DNA of 64,000 nucleotides from Fusobacterium naviforme (GCA_003014445.1 PYGH01000005.1:1-64000); one strand, 5' to 3'. Positions 36,683 to 46,511 are shown, counted from the stretch's first letter. The notes: generated from the letters alone by a model not told the origin. Program-made: numbers and translations.

Positions 36683-37975
36683 TCAGACTGCACAGAGCAT
36701 GAACTTCTGCGCCTCCCGCTCATCATTCACAAGAGCGATCTCCGCGCCAAGCCCCTTGAGCTTCTCCTCAAAGTGCTCATAGCCTCGCTGAATATACTGA
36801 ATATCCGAAACTGTAGTGATACCCTCTGCAGAGAGTCCTGCCAGCACCAGAGCTGCTCCGGCTCTCAGGTCACACGCCCTGATCGGCGCCCCGCTGAGCT
36901 TCTCGACACCGGTGATAATCGCTGTATTTCCCTCTACCTTGATGGTCGCCCCCATGCGGGCGAGCTCGTCCACATATCGAAAGCGACTCTCAAATATACT
37001 CTCTATCACCACACTGGTGCCCCGGGAGAGAGCCAGCGCTGTGCCGGCCTGCGGCTGCATATCTGTGGGAAACCCCGGATAAGGCAGCGTCTTCACATTG
37101 GTCGGACGCAGGCGCGCTGTCCCGACAACCCGGATGGAGTCATCAAATTCCAGTATCTCACAGCCCATCTCGATGAGCTTTGCGCTGATCGCCTCCATAT
37201 GCTTCGGGATGAGATTTTTGACCATAATATCGCCCCGCGTGATCGCCGCGGCAAACATAAAGGTCCCCGCCTCAATCTGATCCGGAATAATGGAATAGGT
37301 CGTGCCGTGGAAGCGCTCCACGCCGCGGATCCGAATCACATCTGTTCCGGCTCCCTTGATATCCGCTCCCATGCTGTTCAGGAAGTTCGCCACATCGACG
37401 ATGTGCGGCTCCTTCGCCGCATTTTCAATGATGGTTCTGCCCCGGGAGAGCGCCGCCGCCATCATGATATTGATGGTCGCGCCGACAGAGACGATGTCCA
37501 GAAAGATATGGCTGCCGGCGAGCTCCTTTGCCCCTGCGACCACGCGTCCGTTCATCACCTGACAGTCCGCGCCGAGCGCCCGGAACCCCTTTAAGTGCTG
37601 GTCAATCGGCCTCGAACCGATATCGCAGCCGCCCGGCATGGGTACATCCGCCTTACGGTATTTCCCGAGCAGTGCACCGATGAGATAGTAGGAGGCGCGG
37701 ATGCGCTTCATATTATCACTCTCAACACAGACCTCATCGACTGAGCTCGCGTCAATATTGACCGTATGCCTGTCGATGCGCTCGATCCTTGCTCCGATCT
37801 CCCGTATCGCATCCAGCATCACATTGATATCTCTGACATCCGGCAGATTTTCAATCCGGACGGGCTCGTCCGTCATCACCGCTGCTGCCAGTATTCCAAG
37901 GGCTGCATTTTTCGCTCCGCTGACGGTGACTTCCCCAACCAGTGGATTTCCGCCCCTCATTATATATTGCGCCAT
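36683..37975 (-). CDS. murA: UDP-N-acetylglucosamine 1-carboxyvinyltransferase
   Basis: A 430-residue enzyme catalysing the first committed step of peptidoglycan synthesis, transfer of enolpyruvate to UDP-GlcNAc. SGAKNAALG carries the conserved Lys-Asn pair. PGGCDIGSRPIDQH carries the catalytic, fosfomycin-reactive cysteine. The ATG at 37975 has AAAGGAG upstream. It lies between a membrane-anchored protein and metK. Confidence 0.95.
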   Translation of the reverse strand: MAQYIMRGGNPLVGEVTVSGAKNAALGILAAAVMTDEPVRIENLPDVRDINVMLDAIREIGARIERIDRHTVNIDASSVDEVCVESDNMKRIRASYYLIGALLGKYRKADVPMPGGCDIGSRPIDQHLKGFRALGADCQVMNGRVVAGAKELAGSHIFLDIVSVGATINIMMAAALSRGRTIIENAAKEPHIVDVANFLNSMGADIKGAGTDVIRIRGVERFHGTTYSIIPDQIEAGTFMFAAAITRGDIMVKNLIPKHMEAISAKLIEMGCEILEFDDSIRVVGTARLRPTNVKTLPYPGFPTDMQPQAGTALALSRGTSVVIESIFESRFRYVDELARMGATIKVEGNTAIITGVEKLSGAPIRACDLRAGAALVLAGLSAEGITTVSDIQYIQRGYEHFEEKLKGLGAEIALVNDEREAQKFMLCAV

Positions 37976-38045
37976 GTTACTCCTTTGGGGGAGCCGAAAA
38001 TTTCGGCACACCAAATAATTCATGTAAACCAGACATGATGAACAC

Positions 38046-38056
38046 AGTATAGCACA
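38046..38056 (-). promoter_or_regulatory. Extended -10 promoter of murA
   Basis: TGTGCTATACT on the minus strand, about 70 bases before the murA start codon. No good -35 is visible. The same TGTGCTAT core occurs before the surface-protein gene and lspA. Confidence 0.5.
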
Positions 38057-38082
38057 GGATATCACATCATGGGGATAAAAAT

Positions 38083-40512
38083 CTAGCGGACGCAGGCAAA
38101 ATCATTTCTGCCTCTTAAGAACAGCTCCTCCGCATCCTGAAGGCCAAGCTTCAGCCAGCTGCCGTCCGTCTGCTGCCAGAGCGATACGCTCGCCTGATCA
38201 TAGGCATAGATCAGGAGCGCAGTCCCGTCCTCAGTCCAGCCCATCACCGGAACGCCTCTGCTGACAAAATAAAGCACTGCGCGAAGATTGGCGCCATAGA
38301 GCTCTGTCGCCGTTCCGGCGCTCCGCGCCTCAAGTACCGCCTGCGCTGCGCTCTCTGCGCCGCGGAGGGTGCGTATGCTGGCAGTCCCGGCCCGGCAGTA
38401 GCAGAGACTTCCGCCGTAGCGCACGTAGCCCATCGCCTCATAGGCAGCATTGACCGCGTCCCCCTGACGCACATAGCTTCCGAGATAGCTTCCATGGCCG
38501 TAGGCCGCATAGCATTTGCCGCGGGAGGGCTCCGTCGGAATTGTGAGCTCCGCACTGCTCTCATAGCGGATGGCTCCCGGCACGAGCACCTTCGGCTTTC
38601 CCGACGCAAAGCCATGCGAGAGCAGCAAGTGATAGCTGAGCCCTCTCTGCTCGGAGCTCTCCGTCTGAATCGCTGTGTCCGTCGCAGTCGGATGGTTGCA
38701 CACGATGGTATCGCTCCCGGACATGCGAAAGCTGTGCTCCCCCGTCCTGATGAGCTTCGTCAGGTGTATCCGCGAATTCTCCGTCCGCGCATCTGTGAGC
38801 AGAACGCCCGCCTCCTCATAGTGCTTCTGGGAGTTGAGCGCGGCATCCACAATCTCCACTGCTGTATAGGGAAGCTCACGGTCTGTGCCGTTCAGCTTCC
38901 ACGCATTTCCCCGCTCCGCAATGCCGACTGCAAGATCCTCTCCGATATAGCCGATGGGACGCAGATACTGATTTTCACCGGAATTCAGCTCCTTTCTGTC
39001 TCCCTTCTCAAGATCCATGAGCTGAATCAACTCTGCGCCAAAGGGATCCGTCCCCTCCTGCCATGCGATCTCCGTCTGGCTCGGACTGACGGCATACCCC
39101 CCTTCATGAAGTTTGTCACAGAGGACAATATACTCATTGCTCCGGACATCCAGCCCGTAAAAGCCATCCCCAAATTTAAAATAAAACATACCTCCGGCAC
39201 TGAGATAGGACAGAACGGAGAGATCCGCCTCCACTTCCTCGCTGCCTGCCGCAGATGGGATAAAGGCACGCTCCGTCACCGCGTTCTCCCCGCGGTCATA
39301 GGAGAGGAGAGAGATGCCGACCTGCCCCTCCCGCTTTCCGCGATTCATATAACCGCCGACCAGAAAGTTCAGCTCCCCCTCATCTGTGAGAGAGAGAATC
39401 TTCACGCTGTGCTTTGTATAACCGCCGCGAAGCCCGGCATCCGTGCCGCTTCGGAAGGACCACACACGGATACAGCTGCTGCCGGCGCTGTCTGCCAGCC
39501 AGAGATCTCCGGCGCTCACAAAGGCGCAGAAGCTTCCATCCGGACTCTCCACAGACTGAAGCGCGGATGTCCCGCTGATGCCGAGCTGTATCCCCTTCTC
39601 GGAAAAGGCACTCTCTGCTCCGAGAAAGACCTCGTGCATACTGCGGCTGTAATCCATCATATAGATGCGCTCCGGCCCCTTTCGCATCACAAAGGTCTCA
39701 CTGATCTCAAACTGAGAGAGCGCTCCGCCGCTGTCCTCTCCCGTCGCGGTGAAGTCGCGGCGGACAATTCCCACGCTGCCGCTGTACTCCAGGAGGCGCA
39801 GATCCGCCTCCCCCGTCGGGGTGAGGCTAAGCTTCCTGTAAGTCAGCTGATCATAGCCCGACTTCAGATTCACAGAGCTCAGATCCGTATCCTCTGCCCC
39901 CGCCCCGGGCTCCAGATAGGTCGTGTTCTCTCTCGCCGCGTTGTAATCAAAATTTCTTATTGAAAAGCCCTCGGCCAGTGCGAGCATGTCCGGTGCAAGC
40001 CCGGTCGAATCAAAGCCAACCCGCGCGTAATAGTGCAGCGCGCCTCTCTCCTCTGTATTGAGCACGACATCCAGCCGGTACTCCTCATCCTGCTTCAGAA
40101 GATTCTGAATTGGCAGTGTGAAGCGAAGACCCCGCTCTGTAGTCTCCCAATCCTTAAGCTCCGTCCGCTCAATCAGGTTGCTCCTGTCCGCTGAGCGGAG
40201 CTCATACTGAAGCCCCGTCACCGTGAGACTCCCTCCCTCCACGGAGAGCGGAAGTTTCCTGTCCTCCGGAAGCAGTATCAGCGTATCCGCAGCAATATCC
40301 GCAGCCGTATCCATCACATAACCGCGCATCACGTCGAGCCGGCGGCCGGCACTCTCCGCCCAGATCAGAGGAAAGCTTGGCTCCTCCAGCGTGGCATAGC
40401 GAAGCGCAGACTCCGCCCCTCCCTGCTTCACAGAGCTTCGAAACCACAGGCAAAAGGCTGCCGCAAAGAGAAGCAGCAGAATGAATATTTTCAGCTTCAA
40501 TTTTTTTATCAT
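38083..40512 (-). CDS. Membrane-anchored extracytoplasmic protein, unknown function
   Basis: An 809-residue protein with one N-terminal hydrophobic helix (about 7-25) and no other membrane segment, so most of it should lie outside the membrane. The middle (about 270-560) shows repeating beta-strand patterns suggestive of a propeller (SPDGSFCAFVSAGDLWLAD, SPSQTEIAWQEGTDPFG). The last 110 residues contain GVPVMGWTEDGTALLIYAYD, faintly like C39-type papain-fold domains, but I cannot identify catalytic residues. The ATG at 40512 was chosen because AGGA lies 9 bases upstream; the frame opens 22 codons earlier. It is divergent from a TetR regulator that may control it. Confidence 0.8.
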   Translation of the reverse strand: MIKKLKLKIFILLLLFAAAFCLWFRSSVKQGGAESALRYATLEEPSFPLIWAESAGRRLDVMRGYVMDTAADIAADTLILLPEDRKLPLSVEGGSLTVTGLQYELRSADRSNLIERTELKDWETTERGLRFTLPIQNLLKQDEEYRLDVVLNTEERGALHYYARVGFDSTGLAPDMLALAEGFSIRNFDYNAARENTTYLEPGAGAEDTDLSSVNLKSGYDQLTYRKLSLTPTGEADLRLLEYSGSVGIVRRDFTATGEDSGGALSQFEISETFVMRKGPERIYMMDYSRSMHEVFLGAESAFSEKGIQLGISGTSALQSVESPDGSFCAFVSAGDLWLADSAGSSCIRVWSFRSGTDAGLRGGYTKHSVKILSLTDEGELNFLVGGYMNRGKREGQVGISLLSYDRGENAVTERAFIPSAAGSEEVEADLSVLSYLSAGGMFYFKFGDGFYGLDVRSNEYIVLCDKLHEGGYAVSPSQTEIAWQEGTDPFGAELIQLMDLEKGDRKELNSGENQYLRPIGYIGEDLAVGIAERGNAWKLNGTDRELPYTAVEIVDAALNSQKHYEEAGVLLTDARTENSRIHLTKLIRTGEHSFRMSGSDTIVCNHPTATDTAIQTESSEQRGLSYHLLLSHGFASGKPKVLVPGAIRYESSAELTIPTEPSRGKCYAAYGHGSYLGSYVRQGDAVNAAYEAMGYVRYGGSLCYCRAGTASIRTLRGAESAAQAVLEARSAGTATELYGANLRAVLYFVSRGVPVMGWTEDGTALLIYAYDQASVSLWQQTDGSWLKLGLQDAEELFLRGRNDFACVR

Positions 40513-40563
40513 GTACCAAAATCCTCGACATATATATATAACTGGTTTTTTTATTAACTCTTG

Positions 40564-40592
40564 TTGTTTTTTTCCCAAACTCTCGCTATACT
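40564..40592 (+). promoter_or_regulatory. Promoter of the tetR-type gene
   Basis: TTGTTT (40564-40569), a 17-base spacer and TATACT (40587-40592), about 40 bases before the start codon. It lies in the 122-base divergent gap, where an operator for autoregulation would be expected. Confidence 0.6.
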
Positions 40593-40634
40593 GCTAGTAA
40601 CAATATAAATGATGCTCTGGAGGTAAATACGATT

Positions 40635-41222
40635 ATGGCAGCCGAAACAGTAGATCGCCGTGTCCGCAAGACAAGAGCTACCCTGCGCCTATGTCTCGGG
40701 AAGCTCCTGAAGGAAAAGAAAATACAGGAAATCAGCGTAAAGGAAATATCCGAGCTCGCCGACATCAACCGCGGCACCTTTTATCTGCACTACCGCGACG
40801 TCTACGATCTTCTCTCCCACATTGAAAACGACCTGTTTCAGCAGTATACGGAGATTCTGGATCGTCACAAGCCGGCAGAAATCAAGGAGAGCCCCAAGAT
40901 GCTCCTCACGGATCTGCTCTTCTTCATCCGGGAGAATGCGGATCTCGTGCAGATACTGATGGGGCCGAACGGCGACATTCAGTTTTTAAATCAGCTTCGC
41001 GATGTGTTTCGCATTAAGATCATGGAGCCCTGGGCCAGAACCATGCATAGCGTGACGGAGGCCAATTACCAGTACTTTTACGCCTATATCACAGAGGGAA
41101 CCATAGGCATGATTAAGCGCTGGGTTGAGAACAGCACCGATCTCGCTCCGGAGGAACTCGCGGCGCTCTCCGAGCGCTTCATCATAAATGGCGCGGCAGG
41201 TATGAACGACAACCCCCTCTGA
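40635..41222 (+). CDS. TetR-family transcriptional regulator
   Basis: A 195-residue regulator with an N-terminal helix-turn-helix (ISVKEISELADINRGTFYLH, about 35-54) and an all-helical C-terminal ligand or dimer domain. GGAGG lies 11 bases before the ATG. It is transcribed away from the 809-residue anchored protein, the usual arrangement when a TetR protein controls its neighbour. The ligand is unknown. It ends at a strong terminator. Confidence 0.9.
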   Translation: MAAETVDRRVRKTRATLRLCLGKLLKEKKIQEISVKEISELADINRGTFYLHYRDVYDLLSHIENDLFQQYTEILDRHKPAEIKESPKMLLTDLLFFIRENADLVQILMGPNGDIQFLNQLRDVFRIKIMEPWARTMHSVTEANYQYFYAYITEGTIGMIKRWVENSTDLAPEELAALSERFIINGAAGMNDNPL

Positions 41223-41230
41223 CAGAAAAG

Positions 41231-41258
41231 AGCATCGGTCAAACCGATGCTCTTTTTA
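41231..41258 (+). terminator. Rho-independent terminator after the tetR-type gene
   Basis: GAGCATCGGT (41231-41240) pairs with ACCGATGCTC (41244-41253) across a 3-base loop and is followed by TTTTT. The gene on the far side (yajC) is convergent, so the hairpin may serve both. Confidence 0.88.
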
Positions 41259-41287
41259 TGCATGCAAAGTTCTAAATCCGCAATTTT

Positions 41288-41593
41288 TCAGTTTGCATCA
41301 GGCTTCTCAACCTGAACAATCGCAGCCTTCTGCATCGGAATGCGGCAGTTTTTGTTGTTGCCGAACTCTACAATCACGGTGTCCTCCGTCATATCAATCA
41401 CAACGCCATAGAAACCGGCTGTCGTGAGAACGGAATCTCCGACTGCGACACTGGAAAGAAGCTGCTCCTGCTGCTTCTTCTGCTTCTGCTGGGGTCTGTA
41501 CGCCATAAAATAGATCAGCGCTCCGAAAAATACGATGTAGACCACCCAAAACAGTATGTTATTCATGCCACCGACCAGCAAAATTTCCTTCAT
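41288..41593 (-). CDS. yajC: Preprotein translocase subunit YajC
   Basis: A 101-residue protein with one membrane helix (about 12-31) followed by YRPQQKQKKQQEQLLSSV and GDSVLTTAGFYGVV, the standard YajC pattern. It accompanies SecDF in the holotranslocon. Its start overlaps the tgt stop by four bases (ATGA). The tgt-yajC-secDF neighbourhood is conserved in many bacteria. Confidence 0.95.
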   Translation of the reverse strand: MKEILLVGGMNNILFWVVYIVFFGALIYFMAYRPQQKQKKQQEQLLSSVAVGDSVLTTAGFYGVVIDMTEDTVIVEFGNNKNCRIPMQKAAIVQVEKPDAN

Positions 41594-42741
41594 GCCTTCG
41601 CCTCCATACCTTCCATTTTTTTCTTCTTGTACTCCGCAAACCGGCCCTGCTCGATCGACTCACGAATTTCGTACATCATTGTATTATAAAAATACAGATT
41701 GTGCAAGACACAAAGCCGCATTCCGAGCATCTCCCCCGCCTTCAGAAGATGGCGGATATAGGCCCTCGAATAAGAGCGGCAGGCCGGACAGCCGCAGCCC
41801 TCCTCTATGGGGCGGGAATCCAGCTCGTACTTCCGGTTAAAGAGGTTCAGCTTGCCCTGATTTGTGTACACGTGACCGTGACGGCCGTTCCTGCTGGGAT
41901 AGACACAGTCAAAGAAATCCACGCCGCGCTCCACGCCCTCCAGTATATTGACCGGCGTTCCGACTCCCATCAGATAGGTCGGCTTCTCCTTCGGAAGGTG
42001 CGGCACGACGGCATCCAGTATGCGGTACATCTCCTCCGCGCTCTCTCCGACCGCAAGTCCGCCGACCGCATAGCCGTCGCAGTCCATCGCAGAGATCTCG
42101 TCCGCATGGGCGATGCGCACATCCTCCAGAATACCGCCCTGATTGATGCCAAAGAGCAGCTGCTCCCGGTTCACCGTGTCCTCCCGCCCATTGAGCTCCG
42201 CAATTTTTTCCTTGCAGCGCCTGAGCCAACGCGTGGTCCTCGCGACGCTCTTTTCAATATAGCTCCGCTCCGCAAGGCTCGGCGGGCACTCGTCAAAAGC
42301 CATGGCGATCGTAGAGCCGAGATTTGACTGTATCGTGATGCTCTCCTCCGGCCCCATGAAGATCTTCCGCCCGTCAATATGAGAGTGAAAGGTCACTCCC
42401 TCCTCCCGTATCTTTCTGAGTCCGGCGAGGGAAAAGACCTGAAAGCCGCCGGAATCTGTGAGTATGGGTCTGTCCCAGTGCATGAAGCGATGCAGTCCTC
42501 CAAAGGCGCGGATCAGCTCGTCGCCGGAGCGCTCCCTGTCACCGGGACGCACATGCAGATGATATGTGTTGGAGAGCTCCACCTGCGTGCCGATTTCTTT
42601 TAGATCGTCCGTCGACACGGCACCCTTGATCGCCGCAACGGTTCCCACATTCATAAAGACCGGCGTCTCAATGCTGCCATGCACCGTCTCCATATGCGCG
42701 CGCTTTGCGCGCCCCTCTGTCGCAAGTATTTTATATTTCAT
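41590..42741 (-). CDS. tgt: Queuine tRNA-ribosyltransferase
   Basis: A 383-residue enzyme that exchanges guanine 34 for a queuosine precursor in tRNAs with GUN anticodons. The catalytic aspartates are in LTDSGGFQVFSL and the DFFDCVYPSRNGRHG region. The zinc site is CGCPACRSYSRAYIRHL with later histidine HNLYFY. It overlaps yajC by four bases. Confidence 0.96.
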   Translation of the reverse strand: MKYKILATEGRAKRAHMETVHGSIETPVFMNVGTVAAIKGAVSTDDLKEIGTQVELSNTYHLHVRPGDRERSGDELIRAFGGLHRFMHWDRPILTDSGGFQVFSLAGLRKIREEGVTFHSHIDGRKIFMGPEESITIQSNLGSTIAMAFDECPPSLAERSYIEKSVARTTRWLRRCKEKIAELNGREDTVNREQLLFGINQGGILEDVRIAHADEISAMDCDGYAVGGLAVGESAEEMYRILDAVVPHLPKEKPTYLMGVGTPVNILEGVERGVDFFDCVYPSRNGRHGHVYTNQGKLNLFNRKYELDSRPIEEGCGCPACRSYSRAYIRHLLKAGEMLGMRLCVLHNLYFYNTMMYEIRESIEQGRFAEYKKKKMEGMEAKA

Positions 42742-42756
42742 CGCTGCTCCCCCTCG

Positions 42757-42785
42757 CAGAAAGAGGGCAGGAAGACCCCGCCCTC
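42757..42785 (-). terminator. Terminator-like hairpin after secDF
   Basis: On the minus strand GAGGGC (42780-42785) pairs with GCCCTC (42763-42768) across an 11-base loop and is followed by TTTCTGC. It lies between the secDF stop and tgt start. The T-tract is short, so termination may be partial. Confidence 0.5.
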
Positions 42786-42832
42786 AGCCTGTCTTTGTAC
42801 AAGATTCCCCCCGGAACTCCTGACCCGACAAC

Positions 42833-45046
42833 TTATTTTTCTTTTTTCTGACCGCCCTTGGCGCGCTTCTCTGCCTTTGCAGCCGCTGCTCTCTGACTCT
42901 CGGCGGCCTTTGCCTCCGCCTTTCTGCTCTCGCGGCGCTTCTCCATGAGATCCCAGAGCGGCGTCGCCACTGCAATGGAGGAGTAGGTTCCGCAGAGTGT
43001 TCCGATCATCAGCGGAAGCGTGAACTCGCGGATAGAGGACACACCCATGATATAGAGTATGAATATCGCCACAAAGGTCGTGATCGAGGTGAGCAGGGAT
43101 CTGGAGAAGGTCTCCGTGATGCTCTTGTTTGCGATCTCCTGCCTGTCCGCTCCGTGCATGAGCCGCTGATTCTCACGGATGCGGTCGAAGATGACAATGG
43201 TATCGTTGATGGAGTAGCCGACCAGCGTCAGCATGCAGGCGACAAAGGTAGAACCGACGCTCCAGCGGAACACGACGTAGGCCGCAAAGAGCACCAGCAC
43301 ATCGTGGCAGAGGCAGAGGATGGCCGCCGATGCAAAGCGGATATCCGCAAAGCGGAAGCGAATATAGATCAGCATGAGGAGCAGCGCCACAATCACTGCC
43401 ATCACCGCATCCCTCCGCATCTCTCCGCTGATGGTTCCGGAGATGCTCTCCGCGGTGATCTTCTCCTTCTCAATTCCAAACTGATCTGCCAGAGCCTGAT
43501 CCAGTGCCTGACGCTCATCGACGCTCAGGCTTCTGGTCTTGATGATGACCTCATTCGTTCCCTGCACCTTGGAGGCCTGAATATCGCTGTCTCCCGTCAC
43601 AGAGGCCACCACAGGCTTCACCTGCTCGTCGATCTGCTCTAGACTCAGATCCTCATTGAAGGAGACATTCGTGGAGGTTCCGCCCTTAAAATCAAGCCCC
43701 AGATTCAGCGGAGCTCCGCTCGTCGCGGTATGTACCGCCATGCCGATGAAGCCGGAGGCTATCAGAGCGATGGCTATGCCGAAGAAAACCTTGCTTCTTC
43801 CGACAAAATTAAATACCTTTCTCTCCTTCACCTCACCGAAGAGCTTCTTTTGATCCAGACCCAGATCGCAGAAGGCGTAGAGCCAGGCTCTCGTGATGAG
43901 CAGCGCCGTGAACATGGACACCACAACGCCCAGACCGAGGGTCGTGGCAAAGCCGCGTATGGTTCCGGTTCCCATGATAAAGAGCACCGCCGACGCAATG
44001 AGTGTCGTGATATTTCCATCCACAATGGCAGAGAGCGCCTTGCGGAAGCCGGTCTTCACCGCGCTTCGCACCGTCTTTCCAAGGCCGATCTCCTCGCGGA
44101 TTCGCGTAAAGATAATCACGTTTGCATCCACCGCCATACCGACAGAGAGGATGATACCTGCGATGCCCGGAAGGGTCATCGTGATATCGAAGGCAGAGAG
44201 CAGGCAGATCGTGAGGCAGATATAGAGAGCCAGCGCGAGTGCCGCCGCAATTCCCGGAAGCCAGAAGATAGCTGCCATAAGCGCCGCGATCACCGCAAAG
44301 CTCACTGCACCCGCTCTCAGAGAAGTGCTGATGGCCTTCTGACCGAGCTGCGCGCCAACGACATTGCTCCGCATCTCCTCGAGCTCCAGCTTCAGCGCGC
44401 CGATGCGAATCGTGGAGGCGAGACGCTCCGCCTCCTCATAGCTGCTCATGCCGTCGATGGTGCACTGTCCGCCTGTGATCGCCTCCCGTACCACCGGGTT
44501 CGAGTACATGACGCCGTCGTAGATGATTGCAATCTGCTGTCCCACAAGACGCGTGGTCGCATCTGCAAAGGCCTTTGTGCCCTCATCCGTGAAGCTGAGC
44601 TCTACCACGTACTGTGCCGCGCCGGTCGTATTGTCCGTCCCCTGGCCTGCCTGCGCACTCTTCACCTGATTTCCGTTCAGGATCACCTTCCCGTCCGGAT
44701 CCACAAAGGTGAGGGAGCCGGGCTGACCGAGCTCCTCCAGTATCGTATTGGCATCAGAGACGCCCGGAATATCAATGTTGATCCGGTTCTTTCCCTCCTG
44801 ATAGACCTGCGCCTCATTGGAGTAGCCGCTGACACGCTGCTGAAGCTTGTAGATCGTGTCCCGCATATCCTGATCGCTCGGGTTTTCCTCCTTGGCCTGG
44901 TAGGTGATGCTGACGCCGCCGGCGAGATCCAGTCCGAGCTTTATCTTCCCCTGGCTCAGGCTGATGTAAGCCAGGTAGATGAAGCCTGCGAGAATCGCTA
45001 GCAGCACGAGCAGACTTAAAGCGCCCTTCTGTTTACTGTTCTTCAT
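42833..45046 (-). CDS. secDF: Protein translocase SecDF fusion
   Basis: A 737-residue fusion of SecD (about 1-395) and SecF (about 405-710), which uses the proton gradient to pull exported proteins outward. GLDLAGGVSITYQA near residue 38 starts the SecD periplasmic-type domain. The TM4 motif DANVIIFTRIREE and the SecF counterpart GLDFKGGTSTNV and GYSINDTIVIFDRIRE are present, giving twelve membrane segments in total. GGGGAGGATG precedes the ATG. The C-terminal tail is rich in Lys and Ala. The SCIFF maturase gene is 58 bases upstream. Confidence 0.96.
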   Translation of the reverse strand: MKNSKQKGALSLLVLLAILAGFIYLAYISLSQGKIKLGLDLAGGVSITYQAKEENPSDQDMRDTIYKLQQRVSGYSNEAQVYQEGKNRINIDIPGVSDANTILEELGQPGSLTFVDPDGKVILNGNQVKSAQAGQGTDNTTGAAQYVVELSFTDEGTKAFADATTRLVGQQIAIIYDGVMYSNPVVREAITGGQCTIDGMSSYEEAERLASTIRIGALKLELEEMRSNVVGAQLGQKAISTSLRAGAVSFAVIAALMAAIFWLPGIAAALALALYICLTICLLSAFDITMTLPGIAGIILSVGMAVDANVIIFTRIREEIGLGKTVRSAVKTGFRKALSAIVDGNITTLIASAVLFIMGTGTIRGFATTLGLGVVVSMFTALLITRAWLYAFCDLGLDQKKLFGEVKERKVFNFVGRSKVFFGIAIALIASGFIGMAVHTATSGAPLNLGLDFKGGTSTNVSFNEDLSLEQIDEQVKPVVASVTGDSDIQASKVQGTNEVIIKTRSLSVDERQALDQALADQFGIEKEKITAESISGTISGEMRRDAVMAVIVALLLMLIYIRFRFADIRFASAAILCLCHDVLVLFAAYVVFRWSVGSTFVACMLTLVGYSINDTIVIFDRIRENQRLMHGADRQEIANKSITETFSRSLLTSITTFVAIFILYIMGVSSIREFTLPLMIGTLCGTYSSIAVATPLWDLMEKRRESRKAEAKAAESQRAAAAKAEKRAKGGQKKEK

Positions 45047-45104
45047 GACACATCCTCCCCCTCTGGGTTCAAAATATTATATAAATCCCTTCCGGGATTC
45101 ACTG

Positions 45105-46511
45105 TCATCTCTCTGCCGCGTCCATCATCTCCGCAGCCTTAATCATAATAGCACACTCGATGCGCTTTTTCTGCATCCTGCAGCCGATGTCATAGGCATC
45201 CGTGAGACTCTGATGAAACTTCCACGAATTGGCTGCGCAGCCGCCGCTGCAGTAGAAGCGCGCAAAGCAGTCCCTGCACTTTGGCTTCGCATAGACATTG
45301 CAGAGCTTGAACTCATCGCAGATATCCGTGCGGACAATTCCCTGATCCACTGAGCCGAGCAGATAGCGCTCATCTCCGACAAACTGATGACATGGGTAGA
45401 AATCTCCCCAGGGTGTCACCGCGAGATACTCCGTCCCCGAGCCGCAGCCGGAGAGCCGCTTCGCGACGCAGGGGCCCTGCTTTAAATCAATCTGGAAGTG
45501 GAAGAAGATGAATCCGCGCCCCTCACGCCTCCGCTTCACGTACTCCTTCGCAAGGATATCGTACTGCTCCAGTATCTTCGGGAGATCCTCCTCCCGGATC
45601 GCATAGGGCTCCTCGGGAAGTCCCACCACCGGCTCCATGCTCATCTTCTCAAAGCCAAGATCTGCGAAATGCAGCACATCCTTTGAAAACTCCAGATTCT
45701 CCCGCGTAAAGGTTCCGCGGATATAGTAGTCCTTGTCCCCGCGGGACTTTGCAAACTTCTGGAACTTCGGAACTATGATATCGTAGCTTCCCTTTCCGTT
45801 CCTGGTGGGGCGCATGCGGTCATTGACCTCCCTGCGTCCGTCCAGACTCAAAACGACATTGGCCATCTCCCGGTTGCAGAAGTCCATGATCTCATCGTTC
45901 AGGAGCAGACCATTGGTCGTGAGGGTAAAGCGGAAGCGCTTATTATGCGCCTCCTCCTCAGAGCGCCCGTAGGCTACCAGCTGCTTCACAACCTCCCAGT
46001 TCATGGTCGGCTCACCGCCGAAGAAATCCACCTCAAGATTCCGCCTTGAGCCCGAGTTCGCAATGAGAAAATCCAGCGCCTTCTTTCCTACCTCGTAGCT
46101 CATGAGCGCGCGTCTTCCGTGATACTCCCCCTCCTCGGCAAAGCAATAGCGGCAGGCAAGATTGCAGTCATGTGCAATATGAAGACAGAGCGCCTTGACG
46201 ACGGTCTTCCGCGCCTTGAAATTCTCGATAAAGAGGCGGTAATTGTCCTTTGTAAAGAGCTCCTCCGCATCGATGAGCTCCTGCATGGTGACGATGATCT
46301 CCTCAATATCCTCCTGCGGATATTTCCCGGCGAGCCCCGTGCGGACCACGGCCTTTGCCGCCTCCGACAGCGGCTCCGGCTTCTCAAGCTCACCCACAAT
46401 CGGCTCTGCCAGCTCCACCGCATCATAAAACAGCGGGTCCGCGACATGAACAGAGCCGGAATTTACATCCATAACGATGGCAATGCCATTATTCACAAAC
46501 TGATGAATCAA
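45105..46511 (-). CDS. scfB: SCIFF peptide radical-SAM maturase
   Basis: A 468-residue radical-SAM enzyme that forms thioether bonds in the SCIFF precursor peptide. The 4Fe-4S SAM cluster cysteines are C116, C120 and C123 (DCNLACRYCF). The C-terminal SPASM part is Cys-rich (GCGSGTEYLAVTPWGDFYPC, CRDCFARFYCSGGCAANS), holding auxiliary clusters. The N-terminal about 95 residues are the peptide-recognition region. The start is TTG at 46511 with GAGG seven bases upstream. It lies next to its substrate gene scfA and to secDF, as is usual in Clostridia. Confidence 0.93.
   Translation of the reverse strand: MIHQFVNNGIAIVMDVNSGSVHVADPLFYDAVELAEPIVGELEKPEPLSEAAKAVVRTGLAGKYPQEDIEEIIVTMQELIDAEELFTKDNYRLFIENFKARKTVVKALCLHIAHDCNLACRYCFAEEGEYHGRRALMSYEVGKKALDFLIANSGSRRNLEVDFFGGEPTMNWEVVKQLVAYGRSEEEAHNKRFRFTLTTNGLLLNDEIMDFCNREMANVVLSLDGRREVNDRMRPTRNGKGSYDIIVPKFQKFAKSRGDKDYYIRGTFTRENLEFSKDVLHFADLGFEKMSMEPVVGLPEEPYAIREEDLPKILEQYDILAKEYVKRRREGRGFIFFHFQIDLKQGPCVAKRLSGCGSGTEYLAVTPWGDFYPCHQFVGDERYLLGSVDQGIVRTDICDEFKLCNVYAKPKCRDCFARFYCSGGCAANSWKFHQSLTDAYDIGCRMQKKRIECAIMIKAAEMMDAAER

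Noticed and set aside
38494-39963. 489-codon plus-strand frame opposite the anchored 809-residue protein
   Set aside because: It is antisense, with no site or motif. The minus-strand protein has a coherent membrane anchor and ribosome-binding site.
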